Shown: positions 1 through 8,354 of the stretch, one piece after another
Position numbering within the stretch: position 1 is the stretch's first letter
Layout: every line of letters begins with the position of its first letter
Source of the DNA: Deltaproteobacteria bacterium
GTDB lineage: Bacteria; Desulfobacterota; Desulfobulbia; Desulfobulbales; Desulfurivibrionaceae
NCBI GenBank assembly: GCA_013349285.1
Contig: DUZU01000001.1
Coordinates: 51,632 to 115,631, forward strand
DNA: 64,000 nt
Reading direction: 5' to 3'
The notes under the pieces: generated by a model
Databases searched by the model: none
What the model saw: only the letters and a program-made list of their open reading frames with translations
Told to the model about the DNA's origin: nothing
Made by a program: the position numbers and the translations under genes

Positions 1-1926
1 GGTCTGATCGGTTAGTTCCGCCTGCAATTTCAGGTGGTGGGCGACCTCCTCCGGCTTGAAGTTGAGCAGGTATTCCTCCGGCAGGATGGCCAGGTCAATT
101 TTCTTGTCGGCTACCAGTTCACAGATTCGATCCTGAAGCCATTCCACCCCTTGACTCATATCCGGCAGTTTGAGTTCACTGCGTTCGAGCAGGTGAGTGA
201 TTTTAAGGGAAAGCTCCAAGAGCAGGCTGTCTTTCCAATCGTTCCAGGCGGTGGGGCCGGTGGCCTTGGCATCGGCCAGGGAGAGGAGGTAGAGCATGGC
301 CAGCCGTTCCGGGCTTTTGATCTGTTTGGCGCATTCCCGAATAAACTCTTCGTCTTCAAGGTCGCGTCTTAAGGCGGTGATGGTGAGGAAGAGATGTTTC
401 TCAATCAAAAAACAGAGGCAGTTTACCTCATCCTCGGCCATTGCCAGTCGCTCGCCGATCTGGCGGGCAAGTTCGGCTCCCCGCTGGGAATGGTCATCGC
501 GGTGGCCTTTGCCGATATCATGCAACAGGGCGGCCAGCAGGAGAATCTGCGGGGAATTGATGTTGGCGAAGGGGGTTTCTTTGGCAAAAAGGTTTTTGAC
601 CTCGGAAACGCTCTGCAGCAGATGGCGGTCAACGGTGTTGATGTGATACACATCGTGCTGGGCCAGTGAATGCACCTGGTTGAATTCGGGGATGTAGGCG
701 GTGAGCAGACCGGTGTCCAGCATGGTGGCCAGTATTTTGCCGGGGTTGTCGGCCAGGTGCAGGATTTCGAAAAAGGCCTTGGCCATTCGCTTTGATCGCC
801 TGAGTTTGTCGTCGATCAGGTGCAGGTTGGCGCTTACCAGCTTGCGGCTGCGGTGATGAATTTTCAGGCCGGTTCTGGCCGCCTGGCTAAAGATCCGGAG
901 CAGCAGATAGGGGCGCTTGTTGATCAGTTCCTGGTCGGTGAGATGGAGGCGGCCGGCCCGGACGGTAATGCCCGGCTCAATGGTTTGTTCCGTGGTCATC
1001 GGCCGCGCGGCGCCCAGGGTTTCATCCACATGTTCAAAGAAGAGGTCGGTGGTGGTGGCAATGGTTTGCAGGTGGCGGTAGAGATCCTGCATAAAGCGTT
1101 CAACCCCCAGTACGCCGTTGCTGTTGCTGTACTTGAAGGCCTTGGCCATTTCTTCCTGGTGTTCGAAAAAAAGTTGGTCGTTTTTTCGGCCGCTTAAGTA
1201 ATGGAGGCGGTTGCGGATTTTTACCAGATGGTTCCACGCCTGTTCAAAGTCGCTCATTTCCCGGCTGGTCAACAGGCCCGCATCGTTGATCTCTTTCAGG
1301 TTCTGCAGGCTGAACAGGGCCTGGGCCACCCAGAGCATGGCGTGAATATCCCGAAAGCCGCCGCGGCTTTCCTTGATATTGGGCTCAAGCCGGTAGCTGT
1401 GCATGCCGTAACGGCTATGGCGTTCAAGGCGATGGTACATCATGTTCTGTAAAAAGTCCTGTCGGTGGCCTTCAATAAGTTGCTGGCGGAAGGCTTGCTT
1501 AAGCTCGTCAAAAAGTTCGGTTGAACCTGCCAGGGGGCGGGCATCCAGCAAGGAAACCTGAAAAAAGAAATCGTTTCTGGCATCGATCAGGCAGGCCTCG
1601 GTGGTGCGTACTCCGTGGCCGACTTCAAGTCCGGCGTCCCATAACGGATAAAACAGAGCCTCGGTAACTGCGGGCAGTCTCTTTTCGGCCGCAGGGGTAT
1701 GCAGCAGCAAAAGGTCGATGTCGGAGAAGGGAAAAAGTTCCCTGCGCCCATAACCTCCAAGTGCAGTAAGGACCATTCCTTCCTGCGCCTCCGGGCACTT
1801 GGCAAAGCACTCGGCCAGATAATCATCGATGAGGCGCGAGTTTTTGTGGAGAAGGGCTTGCCCGCTTAAACCTTGGCGCCAAAGATATTCAAGGGCGTCC
1901 CGCTTTGCCCGTAGCTCTAAATCCAC
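1..1926 (-). CDS. glnD: Bifunctional [protein-PII] uridylyltransferase/uridylyl-removing enzyme, 3' end off window
   Basis: The enzyme senses glutamine and adds or removes UMP on PII, so it controls nitrogen assimilation. Only the first 642 residues are in the window; the family is usually about 850-900 residues, so the C-terminal ACT domains should lie beyond the left edge. The nucleotidyltransferase motif GGYGRRELFPFSDID sits near residue 66 and the HD-domain motif LLHDIGKG near residue 465. I chose the GTG at 1926-1924, directly after the TAG of glnB; the next ATG, around residue 51, would remove sequence just before the catalytic motif. The abutting arrangement implies translational coupling with glnB, its own substrate. 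Identification is firm; the start is probable. Confidence 0.93.
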   Translation of the reverse strand, partial: MDLELRAKRDALEYLWRQGLSGQALLHKNSRLIDDYLAECFAKCPEAQEGMVLTALGGYGRRELFPFSDIDLLLLHTPAAEKRLPAVTEALFYPLWDAGLEVGHGVRTTEACLIDARNDFFFQVSLLDARPLAGSTELFDELKQAFRQQLIEGHRQDFLQNMMYHRLERHSRYGMHSYRLEPNIKESRGGFRDIHAMLWVAQALFSLQNLKEINDAGLLTSREMSDFEQAWNHLVKIRNRLHYLSGRKNDQLFFEHQEEMAKAFKYSNSNGVLGVERFMQDLYRHLQTIATTTDLFFEHVDETLGAARPMTTEQTIEPGITVRAGRLHLTDQELINKRPYLLLRIFSQAARTGLKIHHRSRKLVSANLHLIDDKLRRSKRMAKAFFEILHLADNPGKILATMLDTGLLTAYIPEFNQVHSLAQHDVYHINTVDRHLLQSVSEVKNLFAKETPFANINSPQILLLAALLHDIGKGHRDDHSQRGAELARQIGERLAMAEDEVNCLCFLIEKHLFLTITALRRDLEDEEFIRECAKQIKSPERLAMLYLLSLADAKATGPTAWNDWKDSLLLELSLKITHLLERSELKLPDMSQGVEWLQDRICELVADKKIDLAILPEEYLLNFKPEEVAHHLKLQAELTDQT

Positions 1927-2319
<393 letters not shown>

Positions 2320-2324
2320 TCATA

Positions 2325-3542
2325 TTATAGTGAATAGCCGATTTCGCTGTGCTGGCTCAGGTCGAGTCCTTCAACTTCCTCTTCCACGCTTACCCGCAGA
2401 CCGATAATCATATCAATAACTTTAAGGATGATAAAGGTCATCACCACCGAATAACCGATGGTGGTAAAAGCATCCATCGCCTGGATGCCGAGCAGGCCGG
2501 GATTGCCGTAAAACAAGCCGTCGGCCCCGCCGGGGTTGACCGCGGTAGAGGCAAAAAGGCCGGTGGCCAAGGCGCCCCAGAGGCCGCCGACGCCGTGGAC
2601 CCCGACTACGTCCAAGGCATCATCATAGCCGATTCTGCTCTTGGCGAAAACCGCAAGGTAACAGATGGCCCCGGCAACCAGGCCGATAATGATTGCCGGA
2701 ATCGGGCCGACATAGCCGGCGCCCGGGGTAATGGCGACCAGACCGGCAATGCCCCCTGAGGCGGCGCCCAGGGTGGTGGGTTTGCCTTGCACCATCCATT
2801 CGGCAACGAGCCAGGAAAGAATGGCGGCGCCGGCCGCTACCTGGGTGGTGAAGAGGGCATTGACCGCAATCCCGTCGGCGGCCAGGGCGCTGCCGGCATT
2901 GAAGCCGAACCAGCCGAACCATAATAGACCGGCGCCGAGTACGGTCATCGAGAGGTTGTGGGGATGAAATGATTCACGGCCCCAGCCTTTTCGTTTGCCG
3001 AAGACCAGGGCGGCGACCAGGGCGGCCGCCCCTGAGTTGATATGGATGACGGTACCGCCTGCAAAGTCAAGGCCGCCGTGGCCGGCCATCCAGCCGCCGC
3101 CCCAAACCCAATGGCAGACCGGCAGGTAGACCAGGGTGCTCCACAGCACGGTGAAAAGCAGAAAGGCGGAGAATTTTACCCGTTCGGCAAAGGTGCCGGT
3201 GATCAGGGCCGGGGTAATAACGGCAAACATCAACTGAAAAGCGCAGAATAACAGGTGGGGAATGGTTGCTTCGGCTCCGGGCCCAGGGGTGAGGCCGACG
3301 TTTTTGAGCCCGGCCAAGTCGAGGTTGCCGATAAAGCCGCCCACATCCGGACCAAAGGCTAATGAATAGCCGTAAAGCACCCAGATGATGGATACGATTC
3401 CCAGGCAGATAAAACTTTGCAGGATTGTGCTTAGCACGTTTTTAGAGCGGACCATGCCCCCATAGAATAAAGCCAGGCCGGGAGTCATCAACATCACCAG
3501 GGCCGTGGCAATCAGCATAAAAGCTGTATCTCCACTGTTCAT
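2325..3542 (-). CDS. amtB: Ammonium transporter AmtB
   Basis: A 405-residue inner-membrane ammonium channel of the Amt/Rh family with about eleven hydrophobic segments. The pore twin histidines are recognisable in VIHINSGAAALV and VVGVHGVGGLWGA, and the N-terminus carries the typical TPGLALFYGGMVR segment. There is no clear signal-peptide extension before the first membrane segment. AGAGGA precedes the ATG. It is the first gene of amtB-glnB-glnD and has a strong sigma-54 promoter about 100 nt upstream, which predicts NtrC-type control under nitrogen limitation. PII is expected to block this channel by inserting its T-loop. Confidence 0.97.
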   Translation of the reverse strand: MNSGDTAFMLIATALVMLMTPGLALFYGGMVRSKNVLSTILQSFICLGIVSIIWVLYGYSLAFGPDVGGFIGNLDLAGLKNVGLTPGPGAEATIPHLLFCAFQLMFAVITPALITGTFAERVKFSAFLLFTVLWSTLVYLPVCHWVWGGGWMAGHGGLDFAGGTVIHINSGAAALVAALVFGKRKGWGRESFHPHNLSMTVLGAGLLWFGWFGFNAGSALAADGIAVNALFTTQVAAGAAILSWLVAEWMVQGKPTTLGAASGGIAGLVAITPGAGYVGPIPAIIIGLVAGAICYLAVFAKSRIGYDDALDVVGVHGVGGLWGALATGLFASTAVNPGGADGLFYGNPGLLGIQAMDAFTTIGYSVVMTFIILKVIDMIIGLRVSVEEEVEGLDLSQHSEIGYSL

Positions 3543-3586
3543 TGGTAAATCCTCTTAAATCTTTATGGAAAATTCTTAATGCCAGG

Positions 3587-3598
3587 GGGTCCGGACCC
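3587..3598. repeat. 12-bp palindrome in the amtB leader
   Basis: GGGTCCGGACCC is a perfect palindrome about 50 nt upstream of the amtB ATG, between the inverted repeat at the promoter and the ribosome binding site. Its role is unknown. Confidence 0.5.
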
Positions 3599-3608
3599 TT
3601 TTGCGAAA

Positions 3609-3643
3609 ACATGTTATCAAAAAATGATTTCTTGATAACATGT
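3609..3643 (-). repeat. Perfect 12-bp inverted repeat at the amtB transcription start
   Basis: ACATGTTATCAA at 3609-3620 is the exact reverse complement of TTGATAACATGT at 3632-3643, with an 11-nt spacer. It lies just downstream of the -12 box, over the predicted start site, so it could be an operator or a hairpin at the very 5' end of the mRNA. Confidence 0.75.
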
Positions 3644-3659
3644 AGCAAGTATCGTGCCT
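3644..3659 (-). promoter_or_regulatory. Sigma-54 promoter of amtB-glnB-glnD
   Basis: Read on the minus strand the sequence is AGGCACGATACTTGCT, which matches the sigma-54 consensus with the invariant GG (-24) and GC (-12) separated by exactly 10 nt. The predicted transcription start falls near 3633, about 90 nt before the amtB ATG. This is expected for a nitrogen-regulated operon. Confidence 0.88.
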
Positions 3660-3935
3660 GTTTTGCTGCTTTCGTTTATCTTATTGTTTTTGCGGGTTTT
3701 GTGATTGATTCGGACATGGATAATGGTTTTTAAACTTTTACAAAAATGTATATTTGCTACGATTTTGTTACTTTTTTGTTATTTGTTAAGACTGGTTTGG
3801 GGTGGGGGAAAAGTAGATGGCCGGGGTTATTGTCGGCGGCATTGCGGTTAGCCGGGGTGGTTAGCTTACAGGCGGCTGGCAGAGAGCTTTCGCCATCAGG
3901 CTCAAACTCGGTGGGGTTTGAAAAAAAATACCTTA

Positions 3936-4826
3936 TCAGCTGAGGCGGTAGCGGGTGAAGATTATTGATTCGATTGGTCCCTCCGGCCATTGTTTTTGGA
4001 GCCAGGCCTTTAGCTTCCGATTCATTTCCCCGCGGGCCAGGGAAAAACGGTGTAATTCTTCCAGGGGCCGGTTTTTGTAAAATTGATAAATAATGTCCCT
4101 GACAAAAGGCTTTTTGTCCGCCGGTAGCTCTTCCTTTTCATCCATCATCGTTACCAGGGTGATATCAACCAGGACAAAGGTCAGGGCCTGATCGTTCTGC
4201 TGGCTGTGCACCGGAATAAAGAATGGGGAGAAAATCCATTTTTTTCTGGTTTGCTCCGGGATGGTCTGTTCCAAGGGCAGGTTTTCATCGATTTGGCTTG
4301 GTAGGGTGGCCTCGGGAATAGCCGCTTCCTGGTTGAGGTCGGCGGTTGCCTGCAGTTTTGCCAAGTCGTTGTCCGGGGCGGGCGGTTGGCTGATCAGCAA
4401 GATAAGCGCAACGCCAAGTAAGGCAAGCAGCACATAGGTCGGATAGCGGAAGTAGACCGGGAGGGCCTGTAGGCGATGCAGCTGCTTGGCGGTTGCCGTT
4501 TTTATGGCAATGAAGAGGGTGACCAGGGCTGCCTTTAAAGAAGGCGTCGCTGCATCTCCCGTCACGGCTTCCTGGGTAACCGGCCCGGTCGGACTTTGTT
4601 TTAAGGGTAGCGTTGAATCCAGGCTTGATGAGCCTTTGGCGCCATGGGCGCCTTCTTCATCAAGGAAAAAATCATCTTCTCCTTCTTCGCCTTCCTCGGA
4701 GAAGAACATGTCGTCTTCAGCCTGGAAGGCGGACTCCCAATCGTCTCCCCAATCATTTTCTTTACCGCTGTCAGCTGCCGGCTGGCTTGATAATTCCTCG
4801 TCAGTGGGAATCTTGTCATTTGCCAT
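3936..4826 (-). CDS. FliL-like single-pass membrane protein with acidic N-terminus
   Basis: A 296-residue protein with an acidic, low-complexity cytoplasmic N-terminus (residues 1-65, many Glu/Asp/Phe), one membrane segment at about 131-147 (YVLLALLGVALILLI) and a C-terminal extracytoplasmic part. Residues 200-296 resemble the FliL C-terminal domain: a paired beta-strand start (FFIPV), then PFVRDIIYQFYKNRPLEEL, and a closing IESIIFTRYRLS like the FliL end FTDFVVQ. It follows cheY by 9 nt at the end of the flagellar operon, while a canonical fliL opens the same operon. I infer a FliL paralogue that acts at the stator or basal body. The family assignment is from pattern only. Confidence 0.6.
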   Translation of the reverse strand: MANDKIPTDEELSSQPAADSGKENDWGDDWESAFQAEDDMFFSEEGEEGEDDFFLDEEGAHGAKGSSSLDSTLPLKQSPTGPVTQEAVTGDAATPSLKAALVTLFIAIKTATAKQLHRLQALPVYFRYPTYVLLALLGVALILLISQPPAPDNDLAKLQATADLNQEAAIPEATLPSQIDENLPLEQTIPEQTRKKWIFSPFFIPVHSQQNDQALTFVLVDITLVTMMDEKEELPADKKPFVRDIIYQFYKNRPLEELHRFSLARGEMNRKLKAWLQKQWPEGPIESIIFTRYRLS

Positions 4827-4835
4827 TGATTGATT

Positions 4836-5216
4836 TTAACTGAAGATCTTATCCAGTTTTTCGGAAAGCGTGTCAGCGGTGAAGGGCTTGACGATGTACT
4901 GGCTTACTTTGGCCTTGACGGCAAGGATAATGTTGTCCTGCTGCGCTTCGGCGGTAACCATGATGAAGGGGGTGTTGGCCATGCCGGCATCGCCCCGCAC
5001 CGCCTTGAGCAGGTCCAGGCCCGTCATTTTAGGCATGTTCCAGTCGGAGATGATCAGGTCGATTTTTTGTGATTTTAAAACATCAAGCGCAGTGGTGCCG
5101 TCATCAGCCTCTATAATATTTTTAAAGCCAAGCTGGGTCAGAATATTTTTTACAATTCGGCGCATGGTGGCAAAGTCGTCTACCACAAGAACCTTCATGT
5201 TTGGATTGGTGACCAT
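4836..5216 (-). CDS. cheY: Chemotaxis response regulator CheY
   Basis: A 126-residue single receiver domain. The acidic pocket is Asp13/Asp14, the phosphoacceptor is Asp58 (IISDWNMP), the switch residues are Thr88 and Tyr107, and the conserved Lys is Lys110. These match E. coli CheY Asp57, Thr87, Tyr106 and Lys109 shifted by one, including the Tyr that reports binding to FliM. GGAGG lies 5 nt before the chosen ATG. It lies between fliA (180 nt upstream) and the FliL-like gene. A second CheY-like protein lies in the che operon at 57492; this flagellar-operon copy has the better FliM-binding features and is the likely motor switch signal. Confidence 0.93.
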   Translation of the reverse strand: MVTNPNMKVLVVDDFATMRRIVKNILTQLGFKNIIEADDGTTALDVLKSQKIDLIISDWNMPKMTGLDLLKAVRGDAGMANTPFIMVTAEAQQDNIILAVKAKVSQYIVKPFTADTLSEKLDKIFS

Positions 5217-5396
5217 GATACCTCCCTAAAACATCATAATAAGAACTGCTTGATGTCGGATTTTATATGTTAAATTATAATTATTCAATGAGTGAATTTA
5301 TTGTACATGCATTAAATTAATTTTAAAATAAAAAAAAATACAAAAAAAAACAGATAATTGTGATGGGTGGGTATTTTGCGGCCATTATCAATTATC

Positions 5397-6194
5397 TTAG
5401 TCGGTGATGGCTTTTTTTAATTTGGCGCGGAGTCTGAACATTGCCTTGCTGTGCATCTGGGAAATTCTTGATTCGGTATAACCGAGAACCTCGCCGATCT
5501 CTTTCATGGTTAATTCTTCTTGATAATATAACGAAACCGTAAGTTTTTCCTTCTCCGGTAGTTCCATGATCGCGGTGGCGATTAATTCTCTGAACTGTGA
5601 CATGTTGAGGGCGGCAAAGGGGTCGTTGCCATCCATGGCAAAGGTGTCGACCAGGTCCGGCATTGCCGACTCGGCAGATTTTTGCCGCAAAAACTCTATG
5701 TCCATAAAGCTGACGGCCTTGGTTTCGTCCAGCAGTTTGTGAAAGCCTTCCATGTCTACGGACATGGCTTGGGCTACTTCTTCATCGGTGGCCGGTCGGC
5801 CAAGTTTTTTCTCCAGGTCGGCATAGGTTTTTTCAAGATCCGTTATCTTGCGGCGGACCGAACGGGGCACCCAATCCAGGGACCGTAATTCATCCAGCAT
5901 GGCGCCTTTAATCCGAAATTCAGCATAGGTTTTGAACTGAACGTTTTTGGCAAGATCAAATTTGTTGATGGCGTCAATCAGGCCGATGATTCCGCAACTG
6001 ATCAGGTCGTCGACCGCCACCTGGGGCGGAAGGCGTGAGGCCAGTCGGGCCGCAATGTATTTAATCAGCGGCGTATAGGTAAGGATCAACTCATTACGTT
6101 TTTCGTTGTCCATTTTTCCGGACTGATCGAAAAAAGTGTTGGTGTAGTCCTTAAATTTTGGTGACTGCTGTTTGATCATAGTTGGTAGATTCAT
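5397..6194 (-). CDS. fliA: Flagellar RNA polymerase sigma factor FliA (sigma-28)
   Basis: A 265-residue FliA/WhiG-family sigma factor that directs late flagellar transcription. Region 2 is visible as LISCGIIGLIDAINKFD with AEFRIKGAMLDELRSLDWVPRSVR, region 3 as residues 120-160, and region 4 as LTMKEIGEVLGYTESRISQMHSKAM. The length is somewhat above the usual 240 because of a 25-residue N-terminal extension; a later start at Met6 or Met28 is possible because no ribosome binding site is convincing at any of them. It follows flhG by 40 nt. I found no clear sigma-28 promoter in this window. Confidence 0.95.
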   Translation of the reverse strand: MNLPTMIKQQSPKFKDYTNTFFDQSGKMDNEKRNELILTYTPLIKYIAARLASRLPPQVAVDDLISCGIIGLIDAINKFDLAKNVQFKTYAEFRIKGAMLDELRSLDWVPRSVRRKITDLEKTYADLEKKLGRPATDEEVAQAMSVDMEGFHKLLDETKAVSFMDIEFLRQKSAESAMPDLVDTFAMDGNDPFAALNMSQFRELIATAIMELPEKEKLTVSLYYQEELTMKEIGEVLGYTESRISQMHSKAMFRLRAKLKKAITD

Positions 6195-6234
6195 ATTGTA
6201 AAATGTGCAGTTTGCTTAAGGTTAAAAAATTATA

Positions 6235-7110
6235 TTACAAATCAAGGAGTCCCTGCCAGAAAAATTTTATATTGCCGTCCGCTTTCGTGTCCGGATCTTC
6301 TTGGGAAATCTGGTCGGATAGTCTTTTTATCATTTTACTCGACGGCGCATCCGGGTAGATATCGGTCACCAATCGCTGCTCCCGTACGGCGGTAGGCAGT
6401 TTGCTGTCATAGGGAATATGTCCCAAGTAGTCCAATGATAATGAATTTAAAAATCGGTCCGTGACAATGCTGAGTTTTTTAAAAACGGAAAGCGCCTCTT
6501 TTTCCGAACGGGATTGGTTGATGAGGATTCTGAATTTTTTCACATCATGCCGGCCGGAAAGAACCTTGATCAAGGCGTAGGCGTCGGTGAGCGAGGTCGG
6601 CTCCGGGGTGAGAACAATGATCCGTTCCTGGGCGGCCAGGTTGAAATAGATCACATTGTTGTTGATCCCGGCCGAGGAGTCGATGAGCATAATGTCGATA
6701 TTTTTGGCCAGCCCATCCATTTCCGAGAGAAAATAGAGGCGCTGTTCTTCGGTAAGGTCGGCCATCTCCATGATTCCGGAGCTGGCTGGCAGGATTCGTA
6801 AGCCCCCCGGCACCTCGATCAGGATTTCGGGCAGGGTTTTTTCCCCGGTGAAAACGTGATGCAGGTTGTAGCGGGGGGTAAGGCCCAGCAGGATATCGAC
6901 GTTGGCCAGGTTGAGATCCGCGTCCAGGATCAGAACCCTTTTGCCGGTTTTGGCCAGGGAAAAGCCGAGATTGGTGACAATGTTGCTCTTGCCGACGCCG
7001 CCCTTGCCGCTGCTGACACAGATCACCCTTGGCGTTGTAGCTTTCATGCTTGGTGACTTAGCGGTACGTGTTTTTGTCATAATCCGTTCCAATGTTTCTG
7101 CCTGATTCAT
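6235..7110 (-). CDS. flhG: Flagellar number regulator FlhG (MinD-family ATPase)
   Basis: A 291-residue ParA/MinD-type ATPase that limits flagellar number with FlhF. The deviant Walker A motif GKGGVGKS is at residues 35-42 and the DADLNLANVDILLGL segment follows at about 66. The MinD-like switch motif LIDSSAGI is also visible. The reading frame stays open upstream into flhF, but that part is a different-frame shadow with unnatural composition. The ATG at 7110 has AGGA 7 nt upstream and gives the normal family start (MNQAETLERI). The gene is 16 nt after flhF, the usual pairing for polar flagellation. Confidence 0.94.
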   Translation of the reverse strand: MNQAETLERIMTKTRTAKSPSMKATTPRVICVSSGKGGVGKSNIVTNLGFSLAKTGKRVLILDADLNLANVDILLGLTPRYNLHHVFTGEKTLPEILIEVPGGLRILPASSGIMEMADLTEEQRLYFLSEMDGLAKNIDIMLIDSSAGINNNVIYFNLAAQERIIVLTPEPTSLTDAYALIKVLSGRHDVKKFRILINQSRSEKEALSVFKKLSIVTDRFLNSLSLDYLGHIPYDSKLPTAVREQRLVTDIYPDAPSSKMIKRLSDQISQEDPDTKADGNIKFFWQGLLDL

Positions 7111-7126
7111 TATCTTGTCCTGTAGG

Positions 7127-8335
7127 TCACTGGGTCCACTGACCCTGGGTTTCATTTTCAAACTCGGTGATCGCCGCCGGCCAGCCCTGGCCGAATAAGG
7201 TCTGCAGGAACTCTTTGGAGGCCAGCAGAAAATCTTCCGGCACCCTTTGTCCGGTGCAGAGGCAGGAGATTGGGATGCTGGTGTCCGCCACCTGTTGGCA
7301 CAGGGTGGCATAGGCTCTGGTCTCGTCAAGTTTGGCCAGGATCAGTCCTTTTACCTTGAGTGGCTGGTAGGTGTTGATGATATGTTGCAGATCCTCTTTT
7401 TTGAGGGTGGCATTTAAAACGAGGTGGGGTTCGATCCGGGTTGAGGCGGCAAACCATTCCTGTAGTTCTGTGATGTGTTTCAAATCGTAAGGGCTCTTGC
7501 CGGCGGTATCGATAATAATCAGATCTTTGTCCTGATGGCGGGCAATGGCGGCGGCCAGATCTTTTTTCCGCAGGGCGATTTCGCAGGGCAGGCGCATGAT
7601 TCTGGCATAGGTTCTGAGTTGGTCGGTGGCGCCGATCCGATAACAGTCCATGGAGAGCAGGGCCACCTTGAGCCCTTCGTGGATGGAGTGCCATGCCGCG
7701 ATCTTGGCCGCGGTTGTTGTCTTGCCGACCCCGGTGGGGCCGACCAGGGCCACCACGGTGGGGGTGTTGCGCAGTTTTACCTTCAGCGGCTTGATCTGCA
7801 GCTTGTCGATAATTTTGTCCCGCCATTGGGCGACCTGTTTGGGGTCGGGCCGGAGGTTGCGGGACTGGGCGGCGGCCGCCCCATTGTTGGGCAGCTGCTC
7901 GTCCAAGGCGGTTTTCGCATTATGCTGGCGTTTTAAAAAGCTGGTAAAGCGCATCTTTAGATCACTTGATTCCAGGTGGATTTTTTCGCTTTGAGTTGCG
8001 GCAGGGTTTATTTTTGCCGCAAGCTTGCGATCAAATTCGCCGGGGGGAGCCGGGGCGTCTGTTGCCGGCATACGGCGGGCGGGCTGGTAGCCGTAACCCA
8101 TGGCCGGGGCCAATGGTTCTTCGCCGATGGGCTCATCCGGCGGCGGGACGATAAGCGGGTCCTGGTCATATTCCATGGCCGCCACCACTTCCACCCTCGG
8201 ACGGCCCGGTGCTCCGCCGTCCGTATTTTTGGTCAAGTGGCGGGTAGAGAGGATAACGGCGTTTTCACCCAACTCTTTTTTGATCATGATGAGGGCGGCC
8301 GTGGTGTCCGTGGCCTCGAAGCGCTTGATCCGCAT
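7127..8335 (-). CDS. flhF: Flagellar biosynthesis GTPase FlhF
   Basis: A 402-residue SRP-type GTPase that positions the flagellum at the pole. The N-terminal segment MRIKRFEATDTTAALIMIKK is typical of FlhF; residues 35-185 form the variable N-domain; the P-loop GPTGVGKTTT is at 199-208, with IIDTAGKSPYD and KLDETRAY as the later G motifs. AGGAGA lies just before the ATG. It sits between flhA and flhG in the operon and is expected to be an SRP-like membrane recruiter of the basal-body start. No oddities. Confidence 0.96.
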   Translation of the reverse strand: MRIKRFEATDTTAALIMIKKELGENAVILSTRHLTKNTDGGAPGRPRVEVVAAMEYDQDPLIVPPPDEPIGEEPLAPAMGYGYQPARRMPATDAPAPPGEFDRKLAAKINPAATQSEKIHLESSDLKMRFTSFLKRQHNAKTALDEQLPNNGAAAAQSRNLRPDPKQVAQWRDKIIDKLQIKPLKVKLRNTPTVVALVGPTGVGKTTTAAKIAAWHSIHEGLKVALLSMDCYRIGATDQLRTYARIMRLPCEIALRKKDLAAAIARHQDKDLIIIDTAGKSPYDLKHITELQEWFAASTRIEPHLVLNATLKKEDLQHIINTYQPLKVKGLILAKLDETRAYATLCQQVADTSIPISCLCTGQRVPEDFLLASKEFLQTLFGQGWPAAITEFENETQGQWTQ

Positions 8336-8354
8336 TGTATCTCCTGTTTATTCC

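Larger units (their letters stand above)
3543..3935. other. Intergenic region upstream of amtB
   Basis: This stretch holds the sigma-54 promoter and two palindromes described separately (3587-3660). The remainder, 3661-3935, is AT-rich next to the promoter, which would suit IHF binding or bending, then turns GC-rich toward the stop of the FliL-like gene. I looked for NtrC-type TGCACC-N5-GGTGCA sites and saw no convincing copy. No coding ORF with a ribosome binding site is evident. Confidence 0.6.

Noticed and set aside
7111..7329. N-terminal extension of flhG into flhF
   Set aside because: The extra 73 residues are a frame shadow of flhF with no family similarity; the ATG at 7110 has a ribosome binding site.
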